From assembly GCA_947034885.2 (NCBI GenBank), contig OX344749.2, positions 16,631,501 through 16,695,500 of the forward strand: a stretch of 64,000 nt of DNA. The letters run 5' to 3'. This DNA is from Thuidium tamariscinum (Eukaryota > Streptophyta > Bryopsida > Hypnales > Thuidiaceae). Made by a program: the position numbers and the translations under genes. Shown here in pieces: positions 1 to 12,200 of this stretch; within the stretch, counting starts at the first letter, position 1, and each line of letters begins with the position of its first letter. The notes below the pieces were generated by a model. It was given only the letters and a program-made list of their open reading frames with translations. It was not told the DNA's origin and searched no databases.

Positions 1-580
1 TTTTGACGATTTTGTTGTCATTCCAAAAGAAAATAAGTTCAAAAAAGATTCAAATGTATTCTAAAAAGTGTCTTCAAAGATTAGAGGTAGTTCAAAATTT
101 TCCATCTATAAAGATGCATTATATTGATTTAATGAGAGTCTTAAAGTAGAAGTTGTCAAATTCCCGTAGATCATATCCATACGTTTGGATCTACTACATT
201 CACCAATATTTATCAATGAAGTGTTTAACCAAAAATTGAATTTTTTTTCTATAGTAGATTACAAATTGAATTGTTGTGGTTTTCACAATAATTTTTTCTC
301 TTTCAATTTTGTAGTGCTTTAGTGATAATTTTTTAAAGTTTTGATTTGATTTACTTACATTCATGTAATTTTTTAAGCATCATTTTTTAGAACTAGAAAA
401 AACAACTTTTTGAAGTGAAACATTTTTATATTTTTTGAGTTATTGAGCTAAAAGTCTCGAAAATCTTTACCATACAAAGAAACCGAATGTGCAATTAGAG
501 AGGGTGCAATTACAGAGGGACATGTACTAAACCCCTAAAACGTGCACTTCTCACGAAAGTGATGCAGGATTGACAACCAT
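1..580. other. AT-rich intergenic DNA upstream of the SICKLE-like gene
   Basis: No open frame or RNA gene is visible here. The base composition is strongly AT-rich up to about position 540. After that GC rises toward the transcribed leader of the next gene, so the promoter boundary probably lies near 500-600. Confidence 0.5.
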
Positions 581-888
581 CAAAGGGAGGTGTTTCCGCA
601 GTCAAATTTTTCTCCCGCTACCCGAGCTACTTGCTATCGATTCTTAATTGCGGAGCTTAAAGCGGTACGAAATTGAAGAGTTTGTGTGCGGAGAGCTTTG
701 AATGTAAGCTGCAAGTGACCAGTACATCTAGCCAGAAGAAGGTACACTTATCGGGTTCAAATTGCACTTCCAAACAGCTTTTCTGGTGTTTACAGGTGCT
801 TTGAAACCCTACGTCACGACTGGATTGGCTGTTCGATTCATTAGTCGCACAGGGCTGCGTATGTCCGAAGAATTACGGATTTGGAAAC

Positions 889-905
889 TTTAGGGTTTAG
901 GGTTT
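889..905 (+). promoter_or_regulatory. Telo-box in the leader or promoter of the SICKLE-like gene
   Basis: Two and a half units of the plant telomere-like motif TTTAGGG lie head to tail, and a single reverse copy (AAACCCTA) lies near 805. Telo-boxes are common in promoters and first introns of plant housekeeping and translation-related genes. The motif is seen directly. Its role here is inferred from position about 700 bp before the start codon. Confidence 0.5.
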
Positions 906-1592
906 GACTGGATCGGATGTTTTGAATTTGAGGTGTCTCTTTTCTTTATGCTGAAAATTATGCAATTGGATAGCGCAATCTGGATCTGAATTGCTCATTA
1001 TACGTGCGAGACGTTGGGAGAGGGTTTGGGTAACGATTTCAAAAACTGAGAAAACTAGTTTGTAATTGCAAACTCTGTTTGTAGCTGAGTAGCTGACGAA
1101 CGCGAACGGTTGACCGGTCGATCACCTTTTTTTAGCTACAACTGTTTGAATCTTAAGTGCTGAATTCCGCGTGTTTTGAAAATAATTGCTCCGGTTCTTT
1201 GCCAATGGTGCATTGCTGGGAACGATCGCTCAGCAACATCTGAATCTCTAAATCTGAGTCTTTCACCTTCCAAAACCCTAAATCCCTGCCGAGATAGTAC
1301 CTATCGTATTCCACTGCTGAATTTTCTTGGGGTGTTTCTCTGTGTGTCTGTTTGTGATTCCAAGGGTGGGTTCTGTGCAGAATTACGGTGCAGAATAACT
1401 AGATAATATCATCCAACGAAGGAAAGGAGCTGTGACTGTAATTCATTCCCTTCCTAATCACTCCCATGAGTGGTTGTATGCCCGGGACACATTTCCAACT
1501 AGTTGTGTGCTGGATTCAAGTTAGTTTGCATATTAACCAAGCCTGATTTCATAGCTCACCGTTTCTCACCTCCTTTCACAGATTGTTTCGTG

Positions 1593-2201
1593 ATGGAAGA
1601 CCCGGAGGCGCGGCGAGCAAGGCTGAAGGCTATGCGGGAGCAAGCCGAAGGGGTTTCGCAAAGTGCCCCGATCCCAGACAATCCCAGTGGGAAGCTTGCC
1701 AATCCTTTTGAAGAAGCCGCTCCCACATCTGATGCTCATACTCCGCGGTTCAACTACTACTCCAACCCAGCAGCTGGCTTCGTTCACACGAAACGGAAAG
1801 ATCCAGGACATGCTCCTGGAGGTTTCCTTCCTCAATGGAGACCAAAGGCTTACCCTCCAGCACCGGTTCCTCCTCCTACGGGTCCTCAGGTGGGAGGTTT
1901 TGGGAGTCCCATTCCTATGTACCATCCTCAACAAGTCTTTGCTCCTGCACCTCCTGCTGTGGAGCCTCTGCTGCGACCTGGCGAGGCGACCTGGCCCATC
2001 AAGAGGCCAAATTTTGGGCCTGGGAGAGCAGCGGGACGTGGTAGAGGATCCGGGCTTGGAAGAGGAGGCTTTCAACCACGACATGAGGGGAACCAAGCAA
2101 GAGGACAAGGAGGAGGGGGCTCAGTCTCCGCAAGGGATCGTCCTGAGCTTTACTACCAGAAGTCCATGGTGGAAGATCCATGGCGGCACCTGTTGCCTTG
2201 A
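1593..2201 (+). CDS. SIC: SICKLE-like proline/glycine-rich protein
   Basis: This 202-residue protein resembles plant SICKLE, a nuclear proline-rich protein linked in Arabidopsis to microRNA production, intron turnover and stress tolerance. Three family blocks are visible. A basic N-terminal helix (ARRARLKAMREQAEG) occupies residues 6-20. An aromatic block beginning RFNYYSNPAAGF sits at about 52-63. The C-terminus ends YYQKSMVEDPWRHLLP. Between them lie a proline-rich stretch (about 80-135) and an RG-rich stretch (about 150-180) of the kind that binds RNA. I start at the ATG at 1593. An in-frame extension to 1503 exists but has no family similarity, and a good splice acceptor (pyrimidine tract plus CACAG, ending 1581) lies just before the ATG, so the leader is probably spliced. 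The whole coding region is one exon. Identification comes from remembered family motifs, not from an alignment. Confidence 0.78.
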   Translation: MEDPEARRARLKAMREQAEGVSQSAPIPDNPSGKLANPFEEAAPTSDAHTPRFNYYSNPAAGFVHTKRKDPGHAPGGFLPQWRPKAYPPAPVPPPTGPQVGGFGSPIPMYHPQQVFAPAPPAVEPLLRPGEATWPIKRPNFGPGRAAGRGRGSGLGRGGFQPRHEGNQARGQGGGGSVSARDRPELYYQKSMVEDPWRHLLP

Positions 2202-2264
2202 GTATGATGTCGACGCATTACCTTCTTGGCTAGCTCTTTTTTGCTCTTTCCTTTTACTTGTGAA

Positions 2265-2793
2265 ATCTGAGATTCTGTACATGACATTGAATCGAACGCC
2301 TTAAAGATTATTTTCTCTCTCTTGAATCGAAAGTTTGCTAAGTCTTATTCCATTCCAAAGCGGTCTCTATGAGTATTGTATGTTGCCGAATGCCTTTCTG
2401 AAGATTTTGCATACTTCTTTGATGAGATTGTATGTTGTAGATACCTCTCTGCTGCAACAATGCTCAGGACATCCTATTGCCTTGCATTGTTTATTGCTTC
2501 ACATGAGTTACTGGTCTTTGTATAGGATCTTCCTTCTTTGCCAGCCCCTGTTTTGCCGTTCTGAAAGCTGCGGATACTGTTCGTGATATTGAAATGAACG
2601 CAACCATTGGGTTTTTTCTCTCCTGCAGAACCGCAAGTTTGTAATCTCTTAACCCTTTATTATATTGTCGAATTTCTCTCAAGATCCTGCGTTCTTCCTT
2701 GATCAGATTGAATGTTGTGACAGGTTTCTGCTGCAACGATGCTGAGTACATCCTAGTGCCATGCATTGTTGAGAGAGCTGGTCTTTGTGTAGG
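2265..2793 (+). repeat. Tandem duplication of about 285 bp in the 3' flank
   Basis: Two diverged copies lie head to tail, about 2265-2553 and 2565-2793. Shared landmarks include a CTGCTGCAAC-ATGCT block (2449 and 2728), a TGCATTGTT block (2484 and 2761) and a CTGGTCTTTGT block (2510 and 2778). The first copy overlaps the likely 3' UTR of the SICKLE-like gene, so an extra polyadenylation region may have been created. Confidence 0.6.
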
Positions 2794-2799
2794 GTGAGG

Positions 2800-4637
2800 T
2801 AGATAATGCTCCCGAAGACGCTTTAAGACAAGAAACGTATTGCGGTTTTGGTGATTAAGAATAAGGTGATGAGGTGTCTGTCCTGCGATTGTTACCTTTC
2901 TTGTAGATTCAAGGTTCAGTCAGTCAGTAGACAATGTTGTTTGTGTTTGGGCTTGACCACAAAGATTTCTGCATGCCAAGGCTATCAACCCGTGAAGGCC
3001 CACAAGGCCAGCCCACTAAGTGGCTTCTTCTGCAACTACATTTGTAGAGAATTTGAAATGTGAACCACTCTTCAAGAGTCCATGAATAACTTAGAGACCT
3101 TGAACAATTTTTATCCATTGAATGTGTTGGTGAAATGATTGTGACCATGCGATTTTTGGTGATTTCTTGGATTATGGTGAAGGTGTTTTAGGTTGTCTCT
3201 TTAGATCCAAGTCTTTTTTTCCTCACATCAATATGATTTGAAAATAATAATACATCATCAATCTTGCCAACAATACCATTTTCTCAAAAATTGTGTAGTT
3301 TCATCAATCTTTTTTTTCATAGGAAAGCTACATAAGTCTTCTTTAACTTCAATGGTCGCGATCATCAAAATTATTCTACACAAATGAGGAATTATCAATT
3401 TGTTACAAGAACTAGTCCAAAAGACCCAAAAAACTATGTTTAATCCCCTTCATTCTTGTACCGGTTAAGTAACTCATCAAGCAACTCATTCTTGATGACA
3501 TGAGATAGATTTTTGCATTCATTTGGAAATTGCTCCAAAGAAGTTGGTTTAGGAGATATTTTCACAGATGCGTAGTTTTATTTTTCTTAAAAAATGGAGT
3601 TTAGAGATTCATGTTAATTCATGTAAATTTCAATAATTATTTAAAGAATGCATTTTCACTTATATATTCTAAACAAAGATTTATAGTCTTAGTCATTGTT
3701 GACCACAAAGGATATTTAGTTAGCTAACTAAATTGGCTTCACTCCTAGTTTTGTCAATTATTAATAGAATTGTATCTATATTCTATAAGTCCACATCCAA
3801 GCCCTAATATTGAAAACATTGATAATTTATAATCAACAATTATTTCCTTCTAAAAATTTGAAGTCTAAAAAAACACTTGCAATTAGGTATCTTTGTTATA
3901 CAAAAGAAAATACAATTATTAATTATTTATGCAATTGATTATAAGGCTTTGGTATCTCACTAGCTATCATCAATTTAAAGCAAAAAAATGCAATTTGCAA
4001 TTTTCAAGCAAATGATTTCTAGAAATTTGAAGAACAAAGTATAAGAACATTCCAATTGTGTAGGTTCAAGGAGCTTGTTTGTTGGAACCTTTGTCCACAA
4101 CAACATTGCTATTACATTTGAAACAACCTATCATACCAAAGTCATGCATTAATGGTAAACTTTATAGTAAATATTTTTTTATTAAATATTCTAAATTTTA
4201 AATTCTACATTTTAATTCACATTACAATAGTCTTAATATTGTTTTATTTATTATATTATTCATTTCTAATGCTTTTAGCCATGATATTTTTGTCTTTTTG
4301 ACAAGTCTAATTTTGTCTAATTTGTATTTTGAAATATGTTTACTTTTGCTAGGTTTGTAAATTTTGGAGCCATAAGTAGAAATACAAGGGCATTTTCAAA
4401 TGTTAGATTTATAATAAGCATGCTAAGAAACCTTTGGATTAGTCACCTTTACTTGCTAACAACAACAATGTTTGCAAAAGATACCAACACCTCAGTTTTG
4501 AAACAAAAATATTGGAAGACTCAAAAAAAATTTTAAAAACATATTTTGGCTAAATGCAGTAAAAATGCTAAATATGCTTCAATATTTTAAAACCTAAATA
4601 CCCTTGTCTCTTTTTTTAATTCTTGAAGTATAATTGA
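2800..4637. other. AT-rich intergenic DNA without recognisable genes
   Basis: Only short chance frames occur. A GC-moderate strip to about 3070 may still belong to transcripts of the upstream gene. From there on the DNA is AT-rich, and I found no element with defined ends. Confidence 0.5.
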
Positions 4638-4645
4638 ATTCAAAA

Positions 4646-5056
4646 CACGGGGAGGACACTCTCACTACATTTGGGGTAACCACGTGCGACGAAGTGATTT
4701 TTTGACCTCAACTGAAATATTTATAGAGAATGACTATTGCATCAATATTCAATCAAAATAAAACTTTAGAAAGATATTCTATAGAATTTTTTTTTCATTT
4801 TTCAAATTTTTTTTCTTATATAATATAGGGGTGTGAAAGTTATTTTCACCTTTACAATGTATCTTTTTTCTTTAAAAATTTAGAACTAATTACTATTAGC
4901 ATAAAAAATACCAATAATTCAAAACATAAACTTTTAAAGTAGCACAATCTATCTATAATTTTTTTTGGAGAAAAAATTAAATTTTAGGATGTATTACATG
5001 TGTTACATATTCCGCCACATGTATGGTTCTAAAACATAGGGAGTGTCCCCCCCGTG
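4646..5056. mobile_element. Non-autonomous DNA transposon, family H copy 1 (8-bp target duplication)
   Basis: The inverted termini read CACGGGGAGGACACTC on the left and CACGGGGGGGACACTCC (reverse complement) on the right. They are flanked by a perfect 8-bp direct repeat, ATTCAAAA, at 4638-4645 and 5057-5064. An 8-bp duplication is characteristic of hAT-type transposition. No coding capacity remains. A relative with the same GGAGGACAC terminus and a CACGTGCG-like subterminal block lies at 45785-46082. Confidence 0.75.
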
Positions 5057-5064
5057 ATTCAAAA

Positions 5065-6223
5065 GTCAAAGTTTTTACAAATTTTAACAAAGGCATTTGA
5101 ATTATTAAAAAATGACATTTAGTCACTTCCTTGTTTGGAGTATAAAAACTATTTGAAGTCCATTGAAACTTTATTTACACTTCATTTCAAACTTAAATTA
5201 TAAGCATGAATATGAATTAAAGGAAACATGTACAGCCATAATCAATTTTTTCCTTGTCAAATGATAATCAACTTTTAAGAATCACTACATTTTAGAGCTA
5301 ACACATTTTGTGGTTAAAACATAATTTTGTTAGTGCATACAATTAACAATGTACTTGAGATTTATCTCCAAGAACTCTTCATATTAGAAAATCCAATTTT
5401 GCAATGGAACCTTGCATATGAAAATTTGACTAGAAAAGTTGTGACTAAATCTTGATGATTAAATTAGACTTGAGGACTTACAATACCTAAAAACAATAAT
5501 ACCAAAAATATATGAGTTTGTAAAATTTTGTTTAACTTCAAAGTTTTCACAACCCTATATTGTTGTTCCTTGACAAAGTTCCACAATTTTCTCAAATAAT
5601 ATGGAATATTAATGAGTCTAGTGTAATTTCTGCACATTCTTCAAATTTTTATTTCTCTGAGCTATCATACAAATTAAAAACATGTAGTTAATGTTTATTT
5701 ATTAATTAGTTCATTTTTCTTCAATTAACATTCTTGATGAATTGTAATTCCTTTAGACCACTTAAATAATATCTTCAATATTGGCCAAGTAGTCCTAATT
5801 TTAAAATGTAAAGACATTTTAGAAAGTGCATCTTAAATATAATAATTTAAAATGAATTTCAAACTACAAAAGTTTAAAAACTATAAAAACCTAGATTACA
5901 TCAAGATGGTTGAATTTACATGCTAATCAATATTTATGAATAATTTTTATTTATAAATCAATCAAAATAATTCTTTAGAGAGACATATATTAGCCTAGAG
6001 GAGTTATCTTTTGAAAAGAAATATATTTATATTTTTGGAACCAAAAACATCTATAAAAAAATTTTAAAAATTTCAATAATACAAATGTTCATACTAATAG
6101 AAGAATGTATACAACTTTGGATAGGAAATTTTTGAAAGTTAATAAGACAAGATTGCATCCATTCATGGTTTAAACTTTAATTATTTAGTGCTTCAAGAAT
6201 TAAAGAACTAATTAATTGCTAAA
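5065..6223. other. AT-rich intergenic DNA
   Basis: I see no coding region, RNA gene or bounded repeat. The sequence is low-complexity, A/T-dominated DNA typical of eroded intergenic space. Confidence 0.5.
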
Positions 6224-7164
6224 TTAACCCCTAAACCCCTAAACAACATTTTTTGAGATTATAGATTTTTTGGGCAGCTCACTACGGATGGAGTTTGTTT
6301 TTTTTTTCTTTGAAATTTTGATACAATGTGTGTCCGAGGAGTAGCTTTAAGGCCCGACAATTTTCATAACTTTTGACTATGTGGATAAAAAGTTATGGCA
6401 TGATATGTCACTTTGTTTGTTCGGCGGGCAGACCGGGCAGCTGAAAAAACTTTTTTTTGAAAAGTGAAATTTCAAATTGGTTCTTTAGGTTTATACAGAC
6501 ATGTGAAGCTTTGAATCAATCCATTCCGATCAATGAGTCAAAAGTTATGAAGATTTTGAGTTTGGGGTAGTTTGCGGCTAGTTACAGAATCTCCACAGCA
6601 CAAAAAAAGTTTGAAATTCTTCATTTAATTCAATTTTTCATATTTTTGGAAAAAAATAAAAACAAAAGGTGTAGATTGTTTATTTCAACATTTTAACCAT
6701 TGGGATTGAAAATTTTCAATTCCATGAATAAAATGTTCACAATTTAATACTTTGGCTCATTTTTTACTTCTTTCTACTTACTTATTTTTTCCTATATGTT
6801 GTACAATTCCAAATGGTTTGAAATTTTTTGAGAATGTATCCAACTTGCATTGAAGTATGAATTCAAAGAGTAACCACCATTTTGAAATTTTTTTCACACA
6901 AATGTGACCTTGTGAAGTGCAGCTGCCCGGATTTTCGCAGGGATAAAAAAACAGTTTTTGTCAATTCAAATGCTTATATCTTCCAATCTACATGGTGAAA
7001 ATTTCTGAAATTTTTTCCACATGTTTACAAACCACCTTACTACAAGATCCTACGGTTACATGAGTCAAAAATGTATTTTTAAAATAAAATTGCTCTTGTA
7101 TTAGAAATGGCAGTTTTGGAGCATTTTTTTTTGGTGAAAACGCTGTTAGGGGTTTAGGGGTTAA
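6224..7164. mobile_element. TTAA-flanked transposon, copy E1
   Basis: Both ends carry TTAA (6224-6227 and 7161-7164), followed inward by the inverted terminus CCCCTAAACCCCTAA. The interior has landmarks shared with other copies: GGGCAGCTCACTACG-like near 6275, GTCCGAGGAGTAGCTTTA near 6332, and AAAAGTTATGGCATGATATG near 6389. It has no convincing frame. TTAA flanks plus a CCC-initial terminus match piggyBac-type elements. The doubled CCCCTAAA also resembles plant telomere repeats, so the terminus could be mistaken for an interstitial telomere. Confidence 0.7.
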
Positions 7165-7779
7165 ACTATAACTTTGACACTTCAACTTTGCTTCATTTGA
7201 ACAATCCATAAACTTTGCTCATTTGGTTGAGTATGTATGCTAGTGGAGATTAATCCTTGACTAAAGTAACTATAGCTAATTGTGGCTTGTTTCCAAAGCC
7301 AACCCCGACAACTTCTTGTCTAAAATGTTCAACTTCTATTTGTGAGGGCTTAGCCAAGATCAACTTTGGGAGCAAATATGGATCTAAAACTAATAAAGAA
7401 ACGTATGGAATTTTTTTGGAAATTAAACCTTATAGATTGTAGCAATGATGCTAGAGTATGAACTGGGAGCAATGAGCATTGAGCAACGAGCAACAAGCAA
7501 TGAAACTTGAATGCTCATTGCAAGAATGTTTTCTAAAAATAGACATGTTAGAGCAATAAATAGTATTGTCAAATCCAAAAATAATAATGTCAAAAATGAA
7601 AAATGAAAAAATGAAAAAAAATCTACAAAAAAATTATATTAAATAGTTGATATTATAATGAAAGGTTGCAAGAATGAACATCCATTCATTCATGTGTGAA
7701 TGAACTTCATCCATATCATCCATCCATCATCCATCATTCATCATTCAATTTTTAAATTGTTAAAATTTTTGCAACTCAT

Positions 7780-8990
7780 TATAAGCTTTTTTGAAACCAA
7801 GGAGGCTTTAAACCATCTGTGCTCTTTAATATTGTCTCCCTAAAAGCCTCTTTGGAATCCAAAAAAGGCTTTTCACTTTAAAGAGCCCTTTTTTGGAGCC
7901 AAAGGGCTCTTCTAATATAGACTTTTTAGAACCTAAAGAAAGCTCCTTAGATTTGAGGAGCTTTTCTTTAACCCATCAAGGACCAGTCGACCACTTTTGG
8001 GTTGATTTGAGGACTTTTTGTCTCCTATAATTTGCAGAACATTTGATCTCAAAAAACTTAGAGAAGAACCCATTTAGAGTGTCTTTATGCGCATCTAACA
8101 AAACCAATTTCAAGAGAATGTGTGCAAAAATGAGTGAGTTGTGCTTGGCCAAACTTGAAATGGTCCAACCTTTCATATTGAAATTTTCAATGAAAAATGC
8201 ATATTTTATAGAAAGGAAAATTATGTGTATGTTTGAAATAATAAATTGAAAGGTTTTGGTCAATTTTCAGACAATATATTCAAATCTATATCCAATTGTA
8301 GCAAACCCTAATTATAACCAGTGCCAAAGGGTGTTTATGACACAGCAATGTTTGAAGAGTAATTACAAAGACGTGAATTGTTGGATCGCTTTTGTTTTTT
8401 GTGTGGTTCAAGGACTTAATCCATGGAACTCATTTTTTCAATCCGATCTAGGATTACATCTTTTAAAAAGGCAAAAAATTGCACTTTTTGAGAATTGTGT
8501 TCAAAAACTACATCCGCCCCCTAAATCAACCACGGTCCTTAATGGGTTAATGCCAAAAGGTGTTTTTTAATAAGGCTTTTTGAATTCATGAAAGGCTCCT
8601 TGAATCCAAGGAGCATTTTTTGGTGCCAAAAAGGGCTTTCATTGAAACCACTTTGGAACTAAAAGAAGGATACTTCAAATCAATGATCCCTTCATTTGTG
8701 CCAAAAAGCTCATTAAGAGCATCCTTGAATCAAAGAGGCCTTAAAACTATCATTATTTTTAAATATTGTATCCCTATAAGCCTCCTCGAAACCCAAGGAA
8801 GGCTCCTTTGAATCCAAAGAAGGCTCGTTAGATCCGAGGAGCTTTTTTTGGTGCCCAAATCTTCTTGCAACGAAGGCTCTTTTAAACCCAAGGAAGAGTC
8901 TTCGGATCCAAAGGAGCCTTTTGTTGATGCCAAAAAGTTCTTTCAATGAAGGCTCTTTATAGCCTAAAGAATAATCTACATCCATAGTTC
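7780..8990. repeat. Degenerate tandem repeats of about 60 bp, split by a TTAA insertion
   Basis: Units of the type AAGGCTC..GAATCCAAGGAGC..TTTTTGGTGCCAAAA recur at 7795-7967 and 8551-8990. A minus-strand frame crossing them at 8713-8985 has repeated KEPSL-like peptides, but this follows from the DNA repeat and is not evidence of a gene. The array is interrupted at 7968-8550 by a separate insertion. Confidence 0.6.
7968..8550. mobile_element. TTAA-flanked transposon, copy E2, nested in tandem repeats
   Basis: TTAA lies at 7968-7971 and 8547-8550. The inverted termini are CCCATCAAGGACC and CCCATTAAGGACC. Removing the insert and one TTAA rejoins GGAGCTTTTCT to TGCCAAAAGG, which matches the neighbouring repeat unit (GGAGCTTTTTTTGG-TGCC). 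This gives an empty site inside the same array. Frames at 8043-8249 and 8256-8570 lie within the insert and are not recognised. Confidence 0.75.
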
Positions 8991-9211
8991 TTTATTTTTT
9001 CATCCACATTTTTCATCTACATTCATTTGGTATCATTTTCATCCATCTAAAGTAATGAATGAAATAAGGCATTTACATCTAAAGATTTATTTTTATAAAA
9101 TTAATCTTTAAATGTTCATTTTTAAATTTAAAAAAAAATTCATAATACTCAAATCTTCCTGCTCAATGCTCATTGCTCATACTTTAGCAACCCTATAGAT
9201 TGCAAGACTAT

Positions 9212-12200
9212 AGAGAATTTTTTTTAGCCCTTCTATTAAAGTGTATAAATTTTAATGCCTCTTGGACTAATACAATTTTTGCATTGCACGTTTTTTGGCT
9301 CATACTATGTTTGGCATATTATGTCTTCCATTGTGATATCTTGTAAGTTATAAACTTGCCAAATTTGAGTAGAGAAGGGATTTTGCACAAAGTGCTACAA
9401 TCCCACAATTGTCTATCTCACATCAACTACACGTTCCTTATCTACTCACAACTCTTTAGGTATGCATGGTTTTCAAAGATTAGAATAACATCACATCCAT
9501 GAATTTTTTTGTAGATAACCATATTCTAATACTTTATTTATCACATTCAATTTTTCTAGAGAATATTCCTTATTTCTACTTCTAGTTTTGATGTTGTATT
9601 TTTTTTTACCTTCTACTAAATAGTATTTAATAATAAATAAAGCACACCTTACTACCCTCAACTAGTTAAATCCTTGTGGATATTATTTCTATATCAAATC
9701 AAATGTCAAAGGTGTAGATTGGGATACAAGATTGCTTGAAGTTTGGAATTGATCACAAGTTTATTCTATTTTGAGAGCTTCTATGAGACACAAAGTAAAA
9801 CACTACCTATTTGATTAGTTGTGACCTTACAAATCCAAATGTAAATCTACTTTGATTTGAAATCTTTTAAGGGATTTGAAGTCTTTTCTAATCTATTTTA
9901 TGATCAAAAGAAACAAATTAGAAAATAGAGCATGAAAATCAATATAGCTTTACCTTAAATTGAATTTTGACTTTTTAATTGGGTGAAAACAAAAAACACT
10001 AATACTATCATATCTAACTTATTGCAAAGCCAATTCAAACCCAAACATAATTTGGGAGCAAGGGATCATTGTATTTATACTCAAAGTGTGTGTTATACAA
10101 TTTCAAATGTAGTCCATATTTTTCGTAATTGAAAAAAATCATATATTATTTAATGTTATTTTTCTTATTTTATAGAGATTGGTTCTTTTGATAAATTTTA
10201 ATTTTGTAGAGTATCCAAAACAATAAATCTTGTTTGGAATTTAGAGAGAAAATTCTTCCACTAGGATTACATCTATTTGTTGAGAAATTTCTAAAGAGAA
10301 TAATATTTCTGGAGTATTCAAAAGAAAATGCAAGAAATACTTGTACTATTTTGCGTCACGCAATGTGGGCTTTTTGGATTTTTGGCGATAACTTTTGTAT
10401 TTTGACTCTAAATAATTCAAGATTTATAGAAAAGGTATTTATAACTATTGTACACCTTTTCCAATTTTTTTTCTCAAATTTCAAAAATAACTAGCTATCC
10501 AAAAACAGACCCCAACTTAATGTCTTACCAATTTGGAGGTTTTTAGTACTATCTAGCACCCAAAAAATATCGAATTTTGAGCTGAAATTTGGAGGAGATG
10601 GTCTTCCAATAGACTTGTAGCTAACGGCTAAAGGAACTTCTTAAATAATTATTTTTATGGGGTGTAGAAGTCTATAAAAAGAGCTTCTTTCTACTTGCAT
10701 TTTGAAACATGTAAAAAATGATTTTGGTGAGTTTTTTGGTGAATGGCCATCTCCATAAAGTTGTTGTAAATGGACTATTTTTATTTTTATTTTTTAAAAT
10801 TTTCCTGTTTGTTCCTAATTAAAACATCAAAGTATATATTCTCTTGAGATTTGACACTTTTCTAGTTCTCTTACTTGGAGAATTTTTCTATGAATTCCTT
10901 TTGTGGTTACCTTCATCTTACTTGTGTATACAATAGCCACATTTTTTTTTAATTTAAAATTATTTTTCTAATTTTAAATTACTCCCCAAAAAATCATGAG
11001 AACACAAGAAAATCAACAAGTGTTTCTTGCAATCACCCTAAAATAGTGAGTTCCATTTAGAAATTTAGAGAGAAAGTTCTTTTCTAGAATTACATCTATT
11101 TGTTGAAGGATTTTAAGAAAACTAGTTTTCTTATCTTCCATATAGTTGCAAAAAAGGCTCTCTCGCATTTCTAGGCAATCAAGAAGATTTTTTGTAATTT
11201 AAATTATTTAAATCTCATCTCTATAAAGGTCATAGAAATAATCTATTTTTTTATTTTTTATTTTGAATGTTTTGACTATTATTAAACAATCTAAACTTCA
11301 AATCATTTTTTGCATGAAATTATAAGCATGTAAATTTTTGAAAATTTGACAATTTGCTACAAGTGTGCAATATAAAAGAAGATTAGTTCATAAGTTGATT
11401 TATTATAGGAAGAATGCAAGCTAATTATTGCAATAAGAAGATTAAAAAGGTTATGAATGGATTAGATAAGAAGGAAAGCAATTTGCCTTCATGCTATTTA
11501 GATTTGAATAGATGCCTTTACTTTTGGATATTATAAATGCAAATAATTTGTCATTTTTAACTCTTTTTTACTTTCTTGGTTAACTTTTGTAAGACAAATT
11601 GTTGTCTTTCTTTCTGTATACAACTATACATTGAACGCCTTCAATTTGTAAATCAATTCATCTTTTAAAAAGTTTGTTGTATTTTTAAGTGTTATAGTAA
11701 TTTATTTTAAATTAAATGAATGGGATTTTCTTGTGTCTAATTGACGTGTGACAAATTGATTGTGTTATAGGGCTAACTTCTAAAGGACCAAAGTCCCCTC
11801 ATGGCACACTTGAGATTTTTGATAGGCTTGTGCGACTTGAATTTTTTACATGATTTTTTGAAATTTTTTTTGAAGATAGGAAATTAGACTAGTTTTGTGA
11901 AAATATAATTCTTTTGAAATTTCAATTGGTGACTAAGAGCAAAAATTATGCCATTCTAAGTCTTAAAAGCAGTTTGCCGGATAGAACCAAAGAAATAGAA
12001 AAATAATCATTTTTAAAATTTTAGTTTTTTTTCTCAGAGATTATATTTTTTTCTACATCTAAAGTTTTGATTCATTCTATTTGAATTAATAATGATAAAA
12101 TTTTGGACAAACTTGTATTTTGGGCAATCTAGGCATCTTTTAAATAAAAACAACTTATTAAATTAATTTTTGCATGCAATTTTTAAAATTAAAAAATTTG

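Larger units (their letters stand above)
7442..9203. mobile_element. hAT-like non-autonomous element with GAGCAATGAGC subterminal repeats
   Basis: The right end, read inward, is TAGGGTTGCTAAAGTATGAG, a hAT-style terminus. The left end has the matching block CTAGAGTATGA followed by GCAATGAGCATTGAGCA. Flanks TAGATTGT (7434-7441) and TAGATTGC (9204-9211) form a 7-of-8 target duplication. Short GAGCAA units and ATCC-rich strips near both ends look like subterminal transposase-binding repeats. No transposase is recognisable. The terminus resembles that of the element in the COX5B pseudogene at 40744. A TTAA element is nested inside. Confidence 0.6.

Noticed and set aside
1566-2108. 180-residue minus-strand frame over the SICKLE-like gene
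   Set aside because: It is the antisense shadow of a GC-rich coding exon. Family motifs are on the plus strand.
8713-8985. Minus-strand frame with repeated KEPSL peptides, resembling a repeat protein
   Set aside because: The peptide repeat follows from degenerate ~60-bp DNA tandem repeats inside a transposon.
7440-9211. Repeated short units suggestive of a CRISPR-like array
   Set aside because: The units are degenerate, irregularly spaced and lie inside a eukaryotic transposon. There are no uniform spacers or cas genes.
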